From assembly GCA_020226215.1 (NCBI GenBank), contig CM035233.1:6262001-6326000 (forward strand): 64,000 nt of DNA, given 5' to 3'. The DNA comes from Sindora glabra. Lineage: Eukaryota; Streptophyta; Magnoliopsida; Fabales; Fabaceae. The notes below the pieces were generated by a model. That model did no database searches, was not told the DNA's origin, and saw only the letters and a list, made by a program, of their open reading frames with translations. Positions 1 through 12,247 of this stretch are shown in pieces. The first letter of the stretch is position 1; every line of letters begins with the position of its first letter. Position numbers and translations under genes: made by a program.

Positions 1-2053
1 AATTAATAATACGTTGATTTAGTAAAAAAATATTAACTCTAATTTTATCTGTAAAAAAAAATATTAACTTCAGATAAACTCTCAATATATAGTAATTCGT
101 ATTCTGAAAAGCTCCGATATATAAAGGACTAGAAATAATTACTTTCACCAAAAAAAAAAAAAAAGAAGATGGGAACAGAATCAATGAACAAGTCTACGGT
201 TTGAATCAGATTTAAAAATATTCAAATATAATTTAAAAAAAAGAAAATTACAAAATATCCTCGCTAAATTATACTTTTCTTCCATAAATTTTAAAAACTT
301 ACAAATCAAATCTTCCTAATTATATAAAATTTACAATTAACATTTAATATCCACTTAATTAATCATTTTATTAAATTATATAATATTTTCATTAATTTTT
401 CAAATAAAAATCATCCTATTATTATATGTTATTTTATCATATTATTTTTATACATAATTTTATAATTTATTTTAAGTATTTAATTAAAATTATATTATCT
501 AATTTAACTTTTTATTAATCATATATAATAAAAATTTAATTTAATTTATTATTAATATAAATTATTTTTATATTATTATTTATTTATATATTATTATATC
601 AATAAAAATTATTAAATTTTTTTATTAAGATTAGAATATAATATCACACTTTATCTTATAAAATATAAATAAAATATATCTTATTATTTAGTGAAGCCCA
701 GCCTTGCATCAATACATTATTTTGAAAGGACAAAAACCGCCTTTGTTTCTTTCCCCTCTGATACGTTTTCTCGTAAATTGTTCTATGATCTAATCCGTGG
801 AACTGACTATCCACTTATTCGTTTATGATAATTTTAGGGAGCAAGACGTCAAATATTTCAGGCATTTGTCAGATTAAATATTATTTAATGATGTTGAAAA
901 TATAAATTTTGAAAAATTATATTTCATTTAAAAATTTGTATATTTTTTAAAATTTATTATTAAATTTTATACTAAATTAAAATAAGTTAAATAAAATGCA
1001 TGAATTTTTAAAAAAATTTACTTTTATAATGCTTTAAAATAGTTTTTAACTGGTGGCTTTAAGTAACTGATTAACCATATCCATAATTTTAAATTGATCT
1101 TAAAAGATCATCCCTTAAAAAATGTAAAATAATATTATTTGTTAAAGTTGATAATCGTCTAAGACTACTCTGCTTCTTCAGTTTTGTATATATTAAATTA
1201 AAATAAAATATAAATCATTCTTCGAAAAATTTTTTCCAACAGAACATGTATTATTATATGCTTGTAATGTAATATATATAAAACTGGATCATATTTACAT
1301 AATTAATGAGAAGCCCCTTTTTTTTTTTGTATTGTCTTCAATTATAAGATGACAGTACTACCCTCTTGTGTTTAACATTTTTGTTAAGTTTAATCATCAT
1401 TTTTGTTTTAAAAAAATTAAAATAAAAGTGAACTAATATTCAGTTAACTTAAAAACTAATATAAGTCATCAAGATAGTTTCTTTTTTCTTTTTTTTTTTT
1501 TAAATAATAAGAGTAACTAATCCCACGTTGACAACACGAGGATCCGAATCAAATTCGGAATATAAAAAGAAAGACATTCTTATATCAAATATTATTTAGT
1601 AAAGACTCACTATAAATATCAAAATAAATTTGAATTGTAGTTGTGTTATAAAATATAAAATTAGAAGGAAATGCAAATGAATATGATGATTGCAATAAAA
1701 AAAATATGATTATGAAATTGACTCAATTATAATATTTTTTTTATATAACATATATCATTTTTGGTTTAAAATATTAAAAAATTTCTCTTTTCTCGATAAA
1801 AATTATTTTTGAGAATCAAATTTTTATTATTTCATAGAATACTTTCAATTGAACCAATACTTTATTAATATTCAAAATTCAGAGACAAACTTTAAAATTA
1901 TTAAACTATAAATTTTTAATTATAATTATTTATTTTTTAATAAATATAATTAAATAATTTCAATTTAATAGATTCTAATATTATCACATCGTTCTAAGTT
2001 TTTTTGAATCATCGAGGTACTATAAAATTTCTCATAATATTACATAGAACATT
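1..2053. other. AT-rich intergenic DNA
   Basis: I see no gene here. The sequence is mostly A+T with poly-A and poly-T runs (about 150-165, 1319-1328, 1483-1500). The stretch from about 240 to 430 resembles the left arm of the inverted-repeat element at 6121 (both run from a '...cctc...' start through 'aaaacttacaaatca / aaaacttagaaatca' into the same AT-rich order of motifs). I found no matching right arm nearby, so it may be a truncated relative. Confidence 0.5.
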
Positions 2054-2061
2054 TTCTTTAA

Positions 2062-2240
2062 GGGAGAAATTATATTATATTATTGATTAAATAGTACATT
2101 AATATATTATCAAATTTAATTGTACATTAATTTATTTTTAAAAAAATCATATTTTACATATTTTATAATAATACGTTGATGATCAAATTTGATAGTATAT
2201 TAATATATTAATTAATTAATAATGTATAATAAAATTTTCC
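2062..2240. mobile_element. MITE with 8-bp target duplication, copy 1
   Basis: This 179-bp AT-rich element is flanked by the direct repeat TTCTTTAA at 2054-2061 and 2241-2248. Its ends are imperfect inverted repeats (GGGAGAAATTATATTATA on the left, GGAAAATTTTATTATA read from the right), and the inverted similarity continues for about 60 bp to the shared motif ATCAAATTT. It has no coding capacity. A second copy at 52537-52708 has a similar length, similar ends and also an 8-bp duplication, which supports a real family. The superfamily is uncertain: 8-9 bp duplications fit hAT or Mutator-like elements, and the ends starting in G favour Mutator-like. Confidence 0.65.
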
Positions 2241-2490
2241 TTCTTTAATGCAACTTTGAACTTCGTTGTAGATATACAAAGGTGAATTTTCTAGACCGGT
2301 GAACTATAATCATTGAACGAGAAGCATTGTAAATGCAAGTGAACATGGGGGCTGAAGCATCGTAATAAATGTTAGTATTCTAGCTAGGACCGAAGTTGGT
2401 ACAAATTTGGAGATCGTAATTTGGGGACGCTCTGTTTTTTAACATTAGAAAAGCAGCAGCAATCTCTAAAGTGAAGGAAAAGGAAAGACA

Positions 2491-2735
2491 TTATGTTGGC
2501 TTGTGCCCACCTCTGCCTTTAATGATGGCATCAGAAGGACCCAATGTTAAGTGCCAACCTACTTTTTTGTTCACAGGAATCATAGACACCTCAGTCTGTT
2601 CAATGTTGTTGCAGCCTTAACAGCTTCACCAGCAAGCCATTTGAGCTGTGACCAGAGGGGAAGGATTTGGTTTCAAAACTTGCATGGTTGGCAAAATCTT
2701 TATACTTAAGCATCAAAAGAGCACAAAAGACTTTA
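2491..2735 (-). pseudogene. Fragment of an unidentified gene, frameshifted
   Basis: The segment is clearly richer in G+C than its surroundings. On the minus strand it reads as protein in two frames. The first frame (about 2590-2690) contains ILPLWSQLKWLAGEAVKAA; after a one-base shift near 2590 a second frame runs through EVSMIPVNKKVGWHLTLG and GRGGHKPT to a TAA at 2491-2493. I do not recognise the family. The frameshift and the abrupt end against a MITE at 2736 suggest a broken 3' gene fragment. An 83-residue open frame (2600-2851) overlaps it but uses a different frame and runs into the MITE, so it is not the real product. It could also be a captured gene piece inside an unrecognised transposon. 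Confidence 0.4.
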
Positions 2736-2893
2736 GGAAGAGAGAATATTACATTATTAAAGCAGTACTGCATTGATGCATAATTAATTTTAAAAAAAAT
2801 TAAATTTAATATATGATGTAATAATATATCAACAATCAAATTTAATAACATATTAATATATTATTATATTAGTGGTGCACCATAATCATTTCC
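2736..2893. mobile_element. MITE of the same family, diverged copy
   Basis: Read from its right end it starts GGAAATGATTATGG and continues with a TGCACC motif and ATATTA-rich sequence, like the copy at 52537 (GGAAGAAGTTATGG). The left end, GGAAGAGAGAATATTACA, resembles the left end of the copy at 2062. The flanking 8-mers AGACTTTA and AAAATTTT agree at only five positions, so the target duplication is poorly preserved or the boundaries are off by a few bases. Confidence 0.45.
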
Positions 2894-2937
2894 AAAATTT
2901 TATACTTAATAAATAAAAGATATAGAATAAACTTCAT

Positions 2938-4962
2938 TAATCTCCCTTGAAGTTTAGGTATAAATCAATGATCTCCCTTCTACTTTCAAAAATTTCACTA
3001 ACTTACCTTCAAAACTGCTAATGTTGACTTTTTTTTTATACCAATTTTGCTTTTTTATATATTATAATACTTACAATCTTATTATAAGCATTATCTAAAT
3101 TAATAAATTATATTAAAATAATAATCATTTAAGGATGATTTGAAAAATATTATCTTGACATGTATTTTAAAAATATTTAAAAATTTTTTAAATATTTTAT
3201 TAAACAGAAAAATTGCATTATAAATTTTTTTAATCAAAAAATTATTGTATATTGAAGAAAATATGAATATTTTCATAAAATTTAAGTTTATGTTTCCAAT
3301 ATTTTAAATTATTAAATTATGTGATTGATATAGATAACATCAGAGTTTATATTTTTTAATATTTTAACCCATTAAATCACTTTAGTCACTATATTAAGTA
3401 ATAAATAAGCTAATCATTATTATGTTGAATATTTTGTTGCATTGATTATTTTCAATATTAATTAAATATTTACTCTATTTTATAACTAAATCTAAATATT
3501 ATGAAATATCATGGAAACTATGTATTTGTTAAAGTTTATGGTTCTTCTTATTAAGAGTTTAAATTTGATTCATTGATAGTATAAAATATTTTACACTATC
3601 AATAAATAGGAGGAAGGCATGTCATTACAAAAGCAAAAATAATTAAGAAATTTTGACTATAATAAAGAAGTATTAATAATTTTTTAATGATATGACAATA
3701 TATAAATGAATGATAGTGTAAAAATAATTTACATTAATGATAAATTAAATTTAAATTTATTTATTAAATGAGTTAAAAGATTAAAAATATAAGTCTTGAT
3801 ATTGTCTATGTTAATTACATAATTTAATAAAATATACATAAAATTCAATCCATTATTTATAAAAGTAATAATTATTACTTAAATTTCATAACTAGTACGA
3901 TTAATCTCTTATTTTTATTTTTGTTATAAGTATTCATCTTTATCTTGACTTATAATACTAAAGGAAATAATGAAAATAGAATATAATTAGAAAAATAAGC
4001 ATGTATCATATAATGTTAAGGTAAGATTTAATAATTCACTTCAATATTTTTTATTTGTTTTAACATTATAAGTAAATGGAGGGACAAATAATTATAATAA
4101 GGGTAAAAATAAAAGATTACTAATGTTAGTTATAAAATTTAAGGATATAAAATTATCATTTTTATAAATGAGACACTAATTATAATTCTTGTGTTTACTC
4201 TAATAGAACAAGTTAAATATTGAAAATATCATCATAAAATTTATGAAATATTCTTATTTTCTTGATTGTAAGATAATAGAATTAAAAAATTTTATTAAAA
4301 ATTCACTTATATTTTCATTAAAAAATTAAAAATTTATATAATAAAATTTTTATCAATAACTTTTTTTTGAATATGTATCATGCAAAGTATACAAAGAGTT
4401 ATAAAATTTTATTTGAATTATAAAGTTTTATTTAATTAAATATTTAAGTAGATTTGAAATTTTTATAAAATACATGTCAATTGTCATCTTACAAATCTTC
4501 TTGAATGATTATCATTTTACAGTAACTTTATTAATTTCTATATTACTTTTATAAGAGTTATAAAATTTTATTTAATAAAATATTTAAGTAAATGTGAAAT
4601 ATTTCTAGAATACATCTCAAAGTAACATTTTACAAATGATTTTGGAGGAATTACCATGCAAAGTTAAAATGCAAAGTATATAAAATGTTACAAAATTATA
4701 TTTAATAAGATATTTGGGAAAATTTAAAATAATTTTAAAATAAACTTCAATATATCATCTTACAAATTATCCTTAAATAATTATCATTTTTAAATAATTT
4801 TATTAATTTAGATAATACTTTTATAAAAATGATAAGTATTATAATATCTAAAAAGGCAAAATTGGTATTGTGAATGTTTAAGGGAGGTTAGTGAAATTTT
4901 TAAAATTAAAGGGGAGGTCAATGATTTATACTTAAAATTTAAAATTTATTTGGAGATATATC
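2938..4962. mobile_element. Element with long terminal inverted repeats, about 2 kb
   Basis: The left arm contains GGTATAAATCAATGATCTCC and TTTCACTAAC. The same order appears inverted at the right end (4865-4945: GTTAGTGAAA, GGAGGTCAATGATTTATAC). The inverted similarity extends inward for at least 300 bp, including 'taccaattttgc' near 3040 and its complement near 4860. The interior holds repeated modules of about 110 bp (around 4380-4790: 'tattta(a/g)gtaaa...aatac(a/t)tct...tttacaaat'). No coding frame is visible. This fits a non-autonomous foldback or Mutator-like element. Exact ends and target duplication could not be fixed. Confidence 0.55.
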
Positions 4963-6120
4963 AAACACAAAGTTTAAATTTGATTTACTTAATTTTTTTT
5001 AAAAAATTTACCTGAAATATAATTTTAAAATATTAAAATAAGGGATAATATTTTATTTATTTAATATTAATTATAAAAAAATTTAGAAAAATAATTTTTT
5101 ATTTTAAAAATAAATTCACTTTTTTTATTACTATAACTGTAGATATTATTTTTTAATCACAAGTTATAACTTTTATACTATTCTTTTATCAATGTATATG
5201 TAAATAATACTTTTCTATGAATATATTTTTCGGTGAAACAAATCAAAAAATTTAGAGCAACTACGAATTTTCATTTACAACAACTAGGTATAATAAATAA
5301 ATATTAATATTTTTTTTTATCATATGGTGTAATACTGATGAATAGAATCTAAACTTACATATAGTGACTCGGCATTGATATTGCAAGAAGCCCCTTTAAC
5401 GGTTGGAAAAAAATTTAGTGATACGTTAGTAAGGATAATTCAGTATTATTTTCAGATAATTTTCGTTAAATATATTTTTTTAATTTAATAATTAGTTTCT
5501 GTAATTTCCACTTATAATCTCTACTTATTTGCATTAAAAATTGCTCACCTTAGCATTAAAAGAAAATACTTTTGGCAAAATTTGTATAAAAGTGCACTGA
5601 ATTTTTATTGTTTATGTAGTATCAAAAAATTTTCCACAACAATCGGGTAGCTAGATTTTAATTCGATAATTTTGAAGATATCAACATTTATTTAATTTAG
5701 TGATAAGAAAGCATATAATAAAATTATAATTATAATCGTAAAAATTTTAAAACGCTCATAAAACAAACATGAGATAAAATAATTAATTAAATATGAGTTC
5801 CTATAATTGGTGAAGTGGCCAAAAACCTCAAAATTAAATGGATTTTTCTTGCAAGTTTTCAAAAGAAAAAAATTAGTTTTTAAAATTGATGGTGAAATAA
5901 ATGAACTTAAAATTGAAGTTTCTTTTAATCCATTTTTTTAGAAACAAAAGTCCAATTTTTTTAGTTGGTAGAATCACTAATAAATTCAAAATTGAAGACT
6001 TTTTTTTTGCAAAAAATATAAAATTTAATAAATTTTGTTCTAAATTATTATTAAAAAATTTATAGACAGCTACACTTTACTCATTTGAAATCTCTTTAAT
6101 GATATATATATATATATATA
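4963..6120. other. AT-rich intergenic DNA
   Basis: No gene or clear element was seen. The stretch around 5815-6010 carries the loosely repeated phrase 'aaaattgaa(g/t)...tttttt' several times. A short TA run (about 6101-6120) precedes the next element. Confidence 0.5.
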
Positions 6121-6640
6121 ATGCAAAATACCTCCTTTAACTTTAGGATCTTGGATTTTATCCCCTTCTATTTTGAAAACTTAGAAATCACCCTATTAAA
6201 TTATGCAAAAAATATAATTAATGCCCACAATCAACTTAATTACCATTTTATCAAATTACATGATTTTTTAATGATATATTTAAATAAGAATCATAATATT
6301 ATAATATGTTAGTATATCATGTTAATTTTTTTACAATAAATTCTATGTTATAAAATTAATAAGAATCAAATTAGATATATAAAATTTTTATTAAACAATA
6401 AAAAATGGATTGTGAGAGTATATGTGAAAAAATAGTGAAATAAATTAATATGCTATAATATTATGATTGTTATTAAAAAGTTCATAAAAAATTATATAAT
6501 TTAATAAAATAGATAATTAAATTGACAATAAGTGTTAAATCTAAATTTTATAAAATTTAAGAGAGTAGTTTTCAAATTTTCAAAGTAGAAAGGATAAAAT
6601 AGGTAAAATTCAACCACCTCAATGTTAAAGGAGTTGTTTT
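6121..6640. mobile_element. Foldback element with arms of about 230 bp
   Basis: The left arm starts near CCTCCTTTAACTTTAGG and continues ATTTTATCCCCTTCTATTTT. The right arm reads inverted as CTCCTTTAACATTGAGG then ATTTTATCCTTTCTACTTT. The inverted match continues inward through 'aatcataatattata' on both arms, so most of the element is inverted repeat around a short loop near 6360-6400. The 63-residue open frame in the left arm is a by-product of the repeat. Its end pattern resembles the elements at 2938 and 35285. Confidence 0.6.
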
Positions 6641-6854
6641 ATATTTTTTCCTTTTTTCTAATTACCAAAAGGACTAATTGCTTTGACAATTAGAATATTA
6701 ATGATTTTTTTTCTCTCTCAATAAGAATAATTTGTAGAATTCAAATTATTGTCCATTAACGGGTAAAATCCACTTAATGATAGTATGCTTTCCACTCAAT
6801 TAGAGGTTATTTTTATTCCTTTAATGTTAAAACCCTACACACTTTACTTTCTTA

Positions 6855-7592
6855 GGTTGTGTTTGGAGGACATGAGAGTAGTATAGGATCGAATAGAATA
6901 AATAAACATGATAGTATATTATATAATAATAAAAGGATAAGTTATAATACTATCAAATATTTGATAAATAACTATATAAAAAATTTGATAGTATAAACTT
7001 ATACTAACATGCATTTGTTATTGGACATGTATATAAGATGATAGTGTTAAAACTTTTATTCAAACAAAATTGGCCTTCTTTTAAAAATGGTTCCTATTAT
7101 AATTATTCTGTTTTTTTATAATTATAAATTTTTAAAATTTTATAATGACTTTGATTAATAATAAATGATATATTTATTATATTTTTATCTATTTTGTGTA
7201 TAAAAATAAATATTAATATTTTAAGGTTAAAATGGATTATGACTAAATTAGGAATGATAAACAAATTAAAATAAGTTAAATGTAAGTTATTAATATTTAA
7301 AACTTCAATTATTGATTTTTTAAGGCTAAATTAGGATAAACAATAATTATTAAAGATGACAAAATGATATAAAAATAAATTAAGGCTAAACTATAATGAT
7401 AAAATTTTATTCTAATTTTATCATGTTACAATAAGTTTAGAGGGAAAGGGTTAATTTATATTTTATTAACTATATAACACAAGTTGACCAGATTATATTA
7501 TATTATTTTGTGTAAGATCCAAACTCTTAGTTAAACATGATATCATTTACTTATATTATCATATTTTTCTTATATGATGAACCAAATAGGTC
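6855..7592. mobile_element. Candidate PIF/Tourist-like non-autonomous element
   Basis: A TTA lies directly outside both proposed ends (6852-6854 and 7593-7595), the target-duplication size of PIF/Harbinger. The left end is GGTTGTGTTTGG and the right end, inverted, is GACCTATTTGG, so only the inner TTTGG and a few other positions match. Subterminal 'aaacatgata' occurs near both ends. No coding frame is seen. The end match is weak, so this is tentative. Confidence 0.35.
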
Positions 7593-7595
7593 TTA

Positions 7596-8205
7596 AAAGT
7601 TTTAAACACATTAATTCTTTTTTTTTTTTATAAATAGATGAATGGTTAAATCATGGATATGTACACACATAAGAATAAACAATCAAACTTTAGATATAAT
7701 AAAAGATACAAAGTTTTTAAAAAGCATTAGATACCATTTAGTTCAAAAACTCTTAACTTAAATGTGTTCTTCTTTATGGATTTTTAAGGAGATTTTCAAA
7801 TTTTGATTTTTTTTATTTATTTAGCATAATACTCATTTTATTTAATACACAATTACGAAAGAATTTTAGGTTATGGAAGATTCATAACAAGAGCACATAT
7901 TTCTTGGTCTCACAAATAGTCCTATAACAAGTACAAGAATTTGTATAAACAAACTAGAGTTTTGCCGTACGTTGCATGGGTGATTATGATTTTTTCCCTT
8001 AATAATGTATATATAATAAATGAAAAAAAATTAAAAAAATATTAGAATCTAATTCTTTTATGATTTTAAATTGATGGTAATATACATCTAAGTTTGTAAA
8101 TAATGTTATGATAATAAAAGTAGAATGATAGAAAAATAAATGAAAAGAATAGCATAACAAAAATAGAGGAGAAGATTTTCTCATTCATGAATGTACAAAA
8201 ATCTT
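7596..8205. other. AT-rich intergenic DNA
   Basis: No gene or repeat was recognised between the candidate MITE and the Harbinger element. The two overlapping minus-strand open frames here (7999-8184 and 8066-8362) run across the transposon boundary at 8209 and do not look like genes. Confidence 0.5.
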
Positions 8206-8208
8206 TTA

Positions 8209-8400
8209 GGGTACGTTTGGAATAGGTGAAAGGGGAGGGGGGCGAAATTGGCCAGGTGAAATCGGGGGTGGGGTGGGTAATTTCGCCTGTTTGGCTAGGG
8301 GCGAAATTGGGAGGGGGCGAAATGTAGTTACGAAAAGTTGGTGGGCCCGGGGCGAAATTCACCCCCTCCCGTATACCAAGTGAAATGCGGGTGAAATGAT
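8209..8400. repeat. Left terminal and subterminal repeats of the Harbinger element
   Basis: After the 12-bp terminus come repeated motifs of the type GGCGAAAT or GGTGAAAT, usually followed by a run of G (near 8225, 8250, 8280, 8300, 8315, 8350, 8378 and 8390). The inverted form TTTCGCC also occurs (near 8280). Such subterminal repeats are the usual binding sites for the transposase complex in this superfamily; that role here is inferred. Confidence 0.7.
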
Positions 8401-8880
8401 CTCCCGCATGCGTTTTTCCATTCGGTGCCCCTGGAGCCAGCGAACCGCATCATCTTCCTCACCGCAGCTTCATCGTGCTCGGTGGCGATCGGAGAGCAGC
8501 AGCCGCGTCGGACGCAGTCGAAGGCCGTCGGTTGGAGCAGAACACCGTCGGAGCAGGTTTGTGCCTTTTCTGGTTCTGGTTTTTCCATATGGCTGTGGTT
8601 GCTGCGTTGTGTGTGCAGGGTTGTTCGATCTGTGCAACCGTTGGACTCGGCCGTTCGGGGAGAGTTGGAGACGGCGGCCAGACGTTGTGCCGAAGCCGGA
8701 AGCCACCTTGGAGACGCCGATCGGCGGGGACGAAGTGGAGTTCATCCGGGCAGAGGGGGCAAATTCCGGGGTTGGGTCGGGTCAGCTGCAACGGGCTGGT
8801 TTGGGCGGATGGCTGGGGCGGGTCGGGTCGGGTCGGGTCGATCTGATTTGACCCGAAACCCGACCCGTACCGAACGGAAT
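8390..8880 (+). promoter_or_regulatory. GC-rich, CpG-rich head with G-quadruplex motif
   Basis: This is by far the most GC-rich block of the window, with many CpG dinucleotides. It lies just inside the left end and upstream of the transposase gene, so a promoter or first-exon role is plausible but inferred. Four GGG triplets at 8820-8837, spaced by TC, meet the usual G-quadruplex rule, with a further GGGG at 8815. About 12 bases downstream, GACCCGAAACCCGACCC can pair with them as a hairpin. Open frames exist on both strands, as expected for GC-rich DNA, but they overlap one another and resemble no protein. Captured host sequence is an alternative explanation. Confidence 0.5.
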
Positions 8881-10338
8881 TTTTTTTAAATTTTTTTATA
8901 ATGAATTTAATTCAATTTCGTATTACAATATTTTTCAATATTCCTTTCTTCCCCTCTACTTAATTTCTTACATATATTGGTAGACATGTGTTATTGGAAA
9001 ATTGAAAATCGGGAATGGAGAATGCATGCTAAATGTTGTCCTTGTTTTTTTTTAATTTTTGCAGTTTGATGAAGACAAGGAATTGTAATAAGTAATTGCA
9101 TTGACCATTATTTTACCGAATGTTTAGGAATTTCTTATTAATTAATATAACAACAAATAAGGTGCTCATATTTTTTTTGGGATAAATACTGTATAGTTTG
9201 TCTGATGCTATTATTTTTATTTTCTTAGTATTTAAATCAGTACCAACATGATAATTACTGTAAAAAAGGAACATTGCAATTAGTCAATACATAAATTATA
9301 GAAAATTATATATTGATGGTATATTACAATTATAAATAAGTAAATTACTATCTTCTAATTTTAAAAATATTGGATGTTATATTATATAATATTTAATGAA
9401 ATATTAGTGGATTAATTTACAAGTCTTTTGGAATGGGGAAATGTGATTGCTTCAAAAATAACTATTTCTTCACAGTGTGGTGGCATTTGTATTGAGAAAG
9501 GTTAATATTAAATTCAAAATATGTTAAAAGATTGTAATAAATTTCACCTCAAATTTCACTTATTGAACAAAATGTAAATAAATATGAATGAATTTATTTT
9601 TTTATCTTACACCAATATATTAGTTTTCGTTGATCAAAATATAATTATTCTACCATGTAAATTAATACCTCACACGCGTATAATTTTTATATAAGTTACT
9701 TGAAAATTCTAACAAACTTATTAATACAAATAATAAATTACCCTTTTAATGTAGCTTCAGAATAACTAAATTATCTTCTTTAATAGAAATAGTAATTAAA
9801 TTGTTAATATAAATTAATGTAGGTTCAAAATTAATAAATGACCTTCTTTATGTTGCTCTATAATTATTCTAATTCTGACAATTACATTGTTTTAATTCAC
9901 ATTGTAAATAATAGTGAATCAGACAGTAACAATGTTTGGTATTTAATTCACCCTTCTTATATATACGAGTTCATCTTAGAAGAGTTTCTTATGTAGCTGT
10001 TTTATATACAGATCAACCAGTGAAAAAGTAAGAATCTTTGTCCAAGGAAACATCAAAGGATTGATAGTCTTACCTCACCATTCCTTAAGGTAAATGCACA
10101 TCCATATCCATAGCTATTAATCTTGCTTATGGAGCTATATGGGTGATTGACTGTTGTCTATTAATAGTAGTATTTCATGATTGGCAAGTGAATTTGAAAC
10201 TTATGTGTGATCCTTTGTAGTTCATGTTCACCTGCATCATAGTAATGAATATTCCATGTCATGATATTATTAACTATGATGGTTTTTTGTTAATAGTTAG
10301 ACATTGGCCGTATCTTAGAAGTTGTCGTGGAGGATAAT
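8881..10338 (+). other. Transposon leader region, probably with a 5' UTR intron
   Basis: AT-rich sequence without a coding frame lies between the GC-rich head and the transposase start. A possible splice acceptor (TTGTTAATAG, ending at 10296) precedes the coding exon. The coding frame is closed upstream by TAG at 10294-10296. No more can be supported. Confidence 0.4.
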
Positions 10339-11806
10339 ATGGATGATTCATTCGAAGAGTGGATGGAGCTATTCAAATTCATTAATGTAGACATGATAGA
10401 AGAGTGGGAAAATTTATGTAATATGTTCATTATCCAAATGGTATCATATACTGTTCAGTCAATGCAATTGTTGCAACTACAAGCCTCTTGTTTGCAACGT
10501 CCTGTTGATGAGTCTAGTGGTTCAAGAGATCAAATGCGTCAACAACTACTTGAAGACTTATTACATCCTGATAAGTGCCATAATCTTGTACGCATGAGCC
10601 CACATGCTTTCCATCAATTGTGCCAGAAGGTGAGAGGAACTGGTAGAGTGAGAGATTCTAAGTATGCAATGGTGGAGGAGCAGGTTGCCCAATTTTTGCA
10701 TATGTTGGCCCATAATGTAAAAAATAGGACTATGTCTTTTTTCTTCTATCGATCTGGGGAGACAATTAGTCGTCACTTTCATAATGTCTTACGATCAATA
10801 GTTTCGCTCGGCGAAGAGTATCTAGTTCAACCTACAGGATCAGAGGTTCCTCAACAGATTTTCAATAACAGTAGGTTTTTTCCTTATTTCAAGGTAATGC
10901 AATTAGTTAAGAATGCTAAAATTTTTCATTCATGTGTGTTGTTCCTATTGCAATCTTTATTTAATTCAAATTTTGAATAATTAATATAATACAGGATTGT
11001 ATTGGAGCCTTAGATGGGACTCATATACGAGTCAAGGTATCAAGAGAAGATGCTCCTCGATTTCGAGGCAGAAAGGATTACCCAACGCAAAATGTGTTAG
11101 CAGTTTGTGATTTTGATATGAAATTTACATATGTTTTATCTGGATGGGAAGGAACTGCGTCCGATTCTAGAGTTCTTAAACATGCATTGACTAAAAGAGG
11201 GGATAGGTTGAAAATTCCTAGAGGTAAGATAGATTTTTAGAATGACATGCTTTTAAATAATAGGATAACTTTGTTGCCTAGAAGTTCTTTTGATGATTGA
11301 TATGGAGATAGTGATGTAAGAATGTATGATTGTAATGAAACCTAGGCAAATTTTACCTAGGTGATGCAGGTTATCCCTTGAAAAGTGGGCTATTAACACC
11401 ATACAGAGGGGTACGGTATCATCTGAAGGAGTACACAAGACGTGGTCCACAGAATGCAAAAGAAATATTCAACCATCGACATGCTTCACTTAGAAATGTG
11501 ATTGAAAGAGCATTCGGTGTGCTTAAAAAAAGGTTTCCTATTATAGCCAGTGGAACGGAACCATTTTATTCTCTCACCACTATGACAGAAATCACGATAG
11601 CATGTTGTGTACTGCATAATTTTCTGATGGATGTTGATCCCGATCCACGGTTGATGGATGAAGTGGATCATGAGCTGTTGCACACTGAGATAGAAGATTC
11701 TGGGGACCATGAAGCACGAAATAATGAGGAAGACTATCGGGAAGGATACCTCCTAAGGGAATGCATAGCCAACCAAATGTGGAATGACTATGAGAACAAC
11801 TTGTGA
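10339..11806 (+). CDS. PIF/Harbinger DDE transposase (HARBI1-like)
   Basis: This gene encodes the nuclease that would cut and rejoin the element ends. Three exons are inferred: 10339-10893, 10995-11223 and 11346-11806, with GT-AG introns of 101 and 122 bp; together they give about 414 residues without a stop. The ATG at 10339 is the first in-frame one; the frame also opens from a GTG at 10327, an unlikely start in a plant. Exon 2 opens DCIGALDGTH, giving catalytic Asp192; GDAGYP in exon 3 supplies Asp268 and RNVIERAFG supplies Glu315. The Asp-Glu distance of 47 fits the DD47E pattern of PIF transposases. Asp242 in TASDSRVL is also conserved. The second intron splits the Gly codon of PRGKFYLGDAG, so the join restores a typical family motif. 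The N-terminal part (about 1-180) would hold the DNA-binding and partner-binding region. Confidence 0.93.
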
Positions 11807-12247
11807 TAGATAGAGTTTTCTGTATTTTGGGTCCTTTTGTAACTTTAAGGTTGATAAGGATAACTCTTGTCAAATAAACAGGAACTTATCTAAATATTTT
11901 ACATTTGTATTGAAAGAGTTGTACCGTATGTAAACATGACATTTCACTAGTATGATGTATGATAATTGCAGAAGTATGTTGTCTCGTTTACGATAATGTT
12001 AAATGCAAAGGTTATATGTGTGAGTTCTTAGTAGTTTCAAAGTTATCTCCATGTATGTGTTAAATGTAATCTAATTAATCTGGTTATATACCATAAACAA
12101 TAATTAATATCATCAATGTGACATAAGTGTCATCATGAGCTAGAACTATACTTGTTAGGGAAGATATGTCTAATTGGTAAATTCACTATTTTAATATCAG
12201 AATGCTGATGCTGACATCACCATTGTTTGCTGCTTTACAGATAAAAA

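Noticed and set aside
6121..6312. 63-residue open frame
   Set aside because: It is one arm of an inverted repeat; its mirror image is at 6400-6640.
8396..8889. Five overlapping open frames on both strands in the GC-rich block
   Set aside because: GC-rich DNA has few stops in any frame. The frames overlap, have simple composition and match no protein; one region cannot encode all of them.
10327..10980. Transposase read as a single open frame of 217 residues from GTG
   Set aside because: GTG is not a normal plant start, and the last 28 residues come from intron 1. The DDE motif lies in the following exons.
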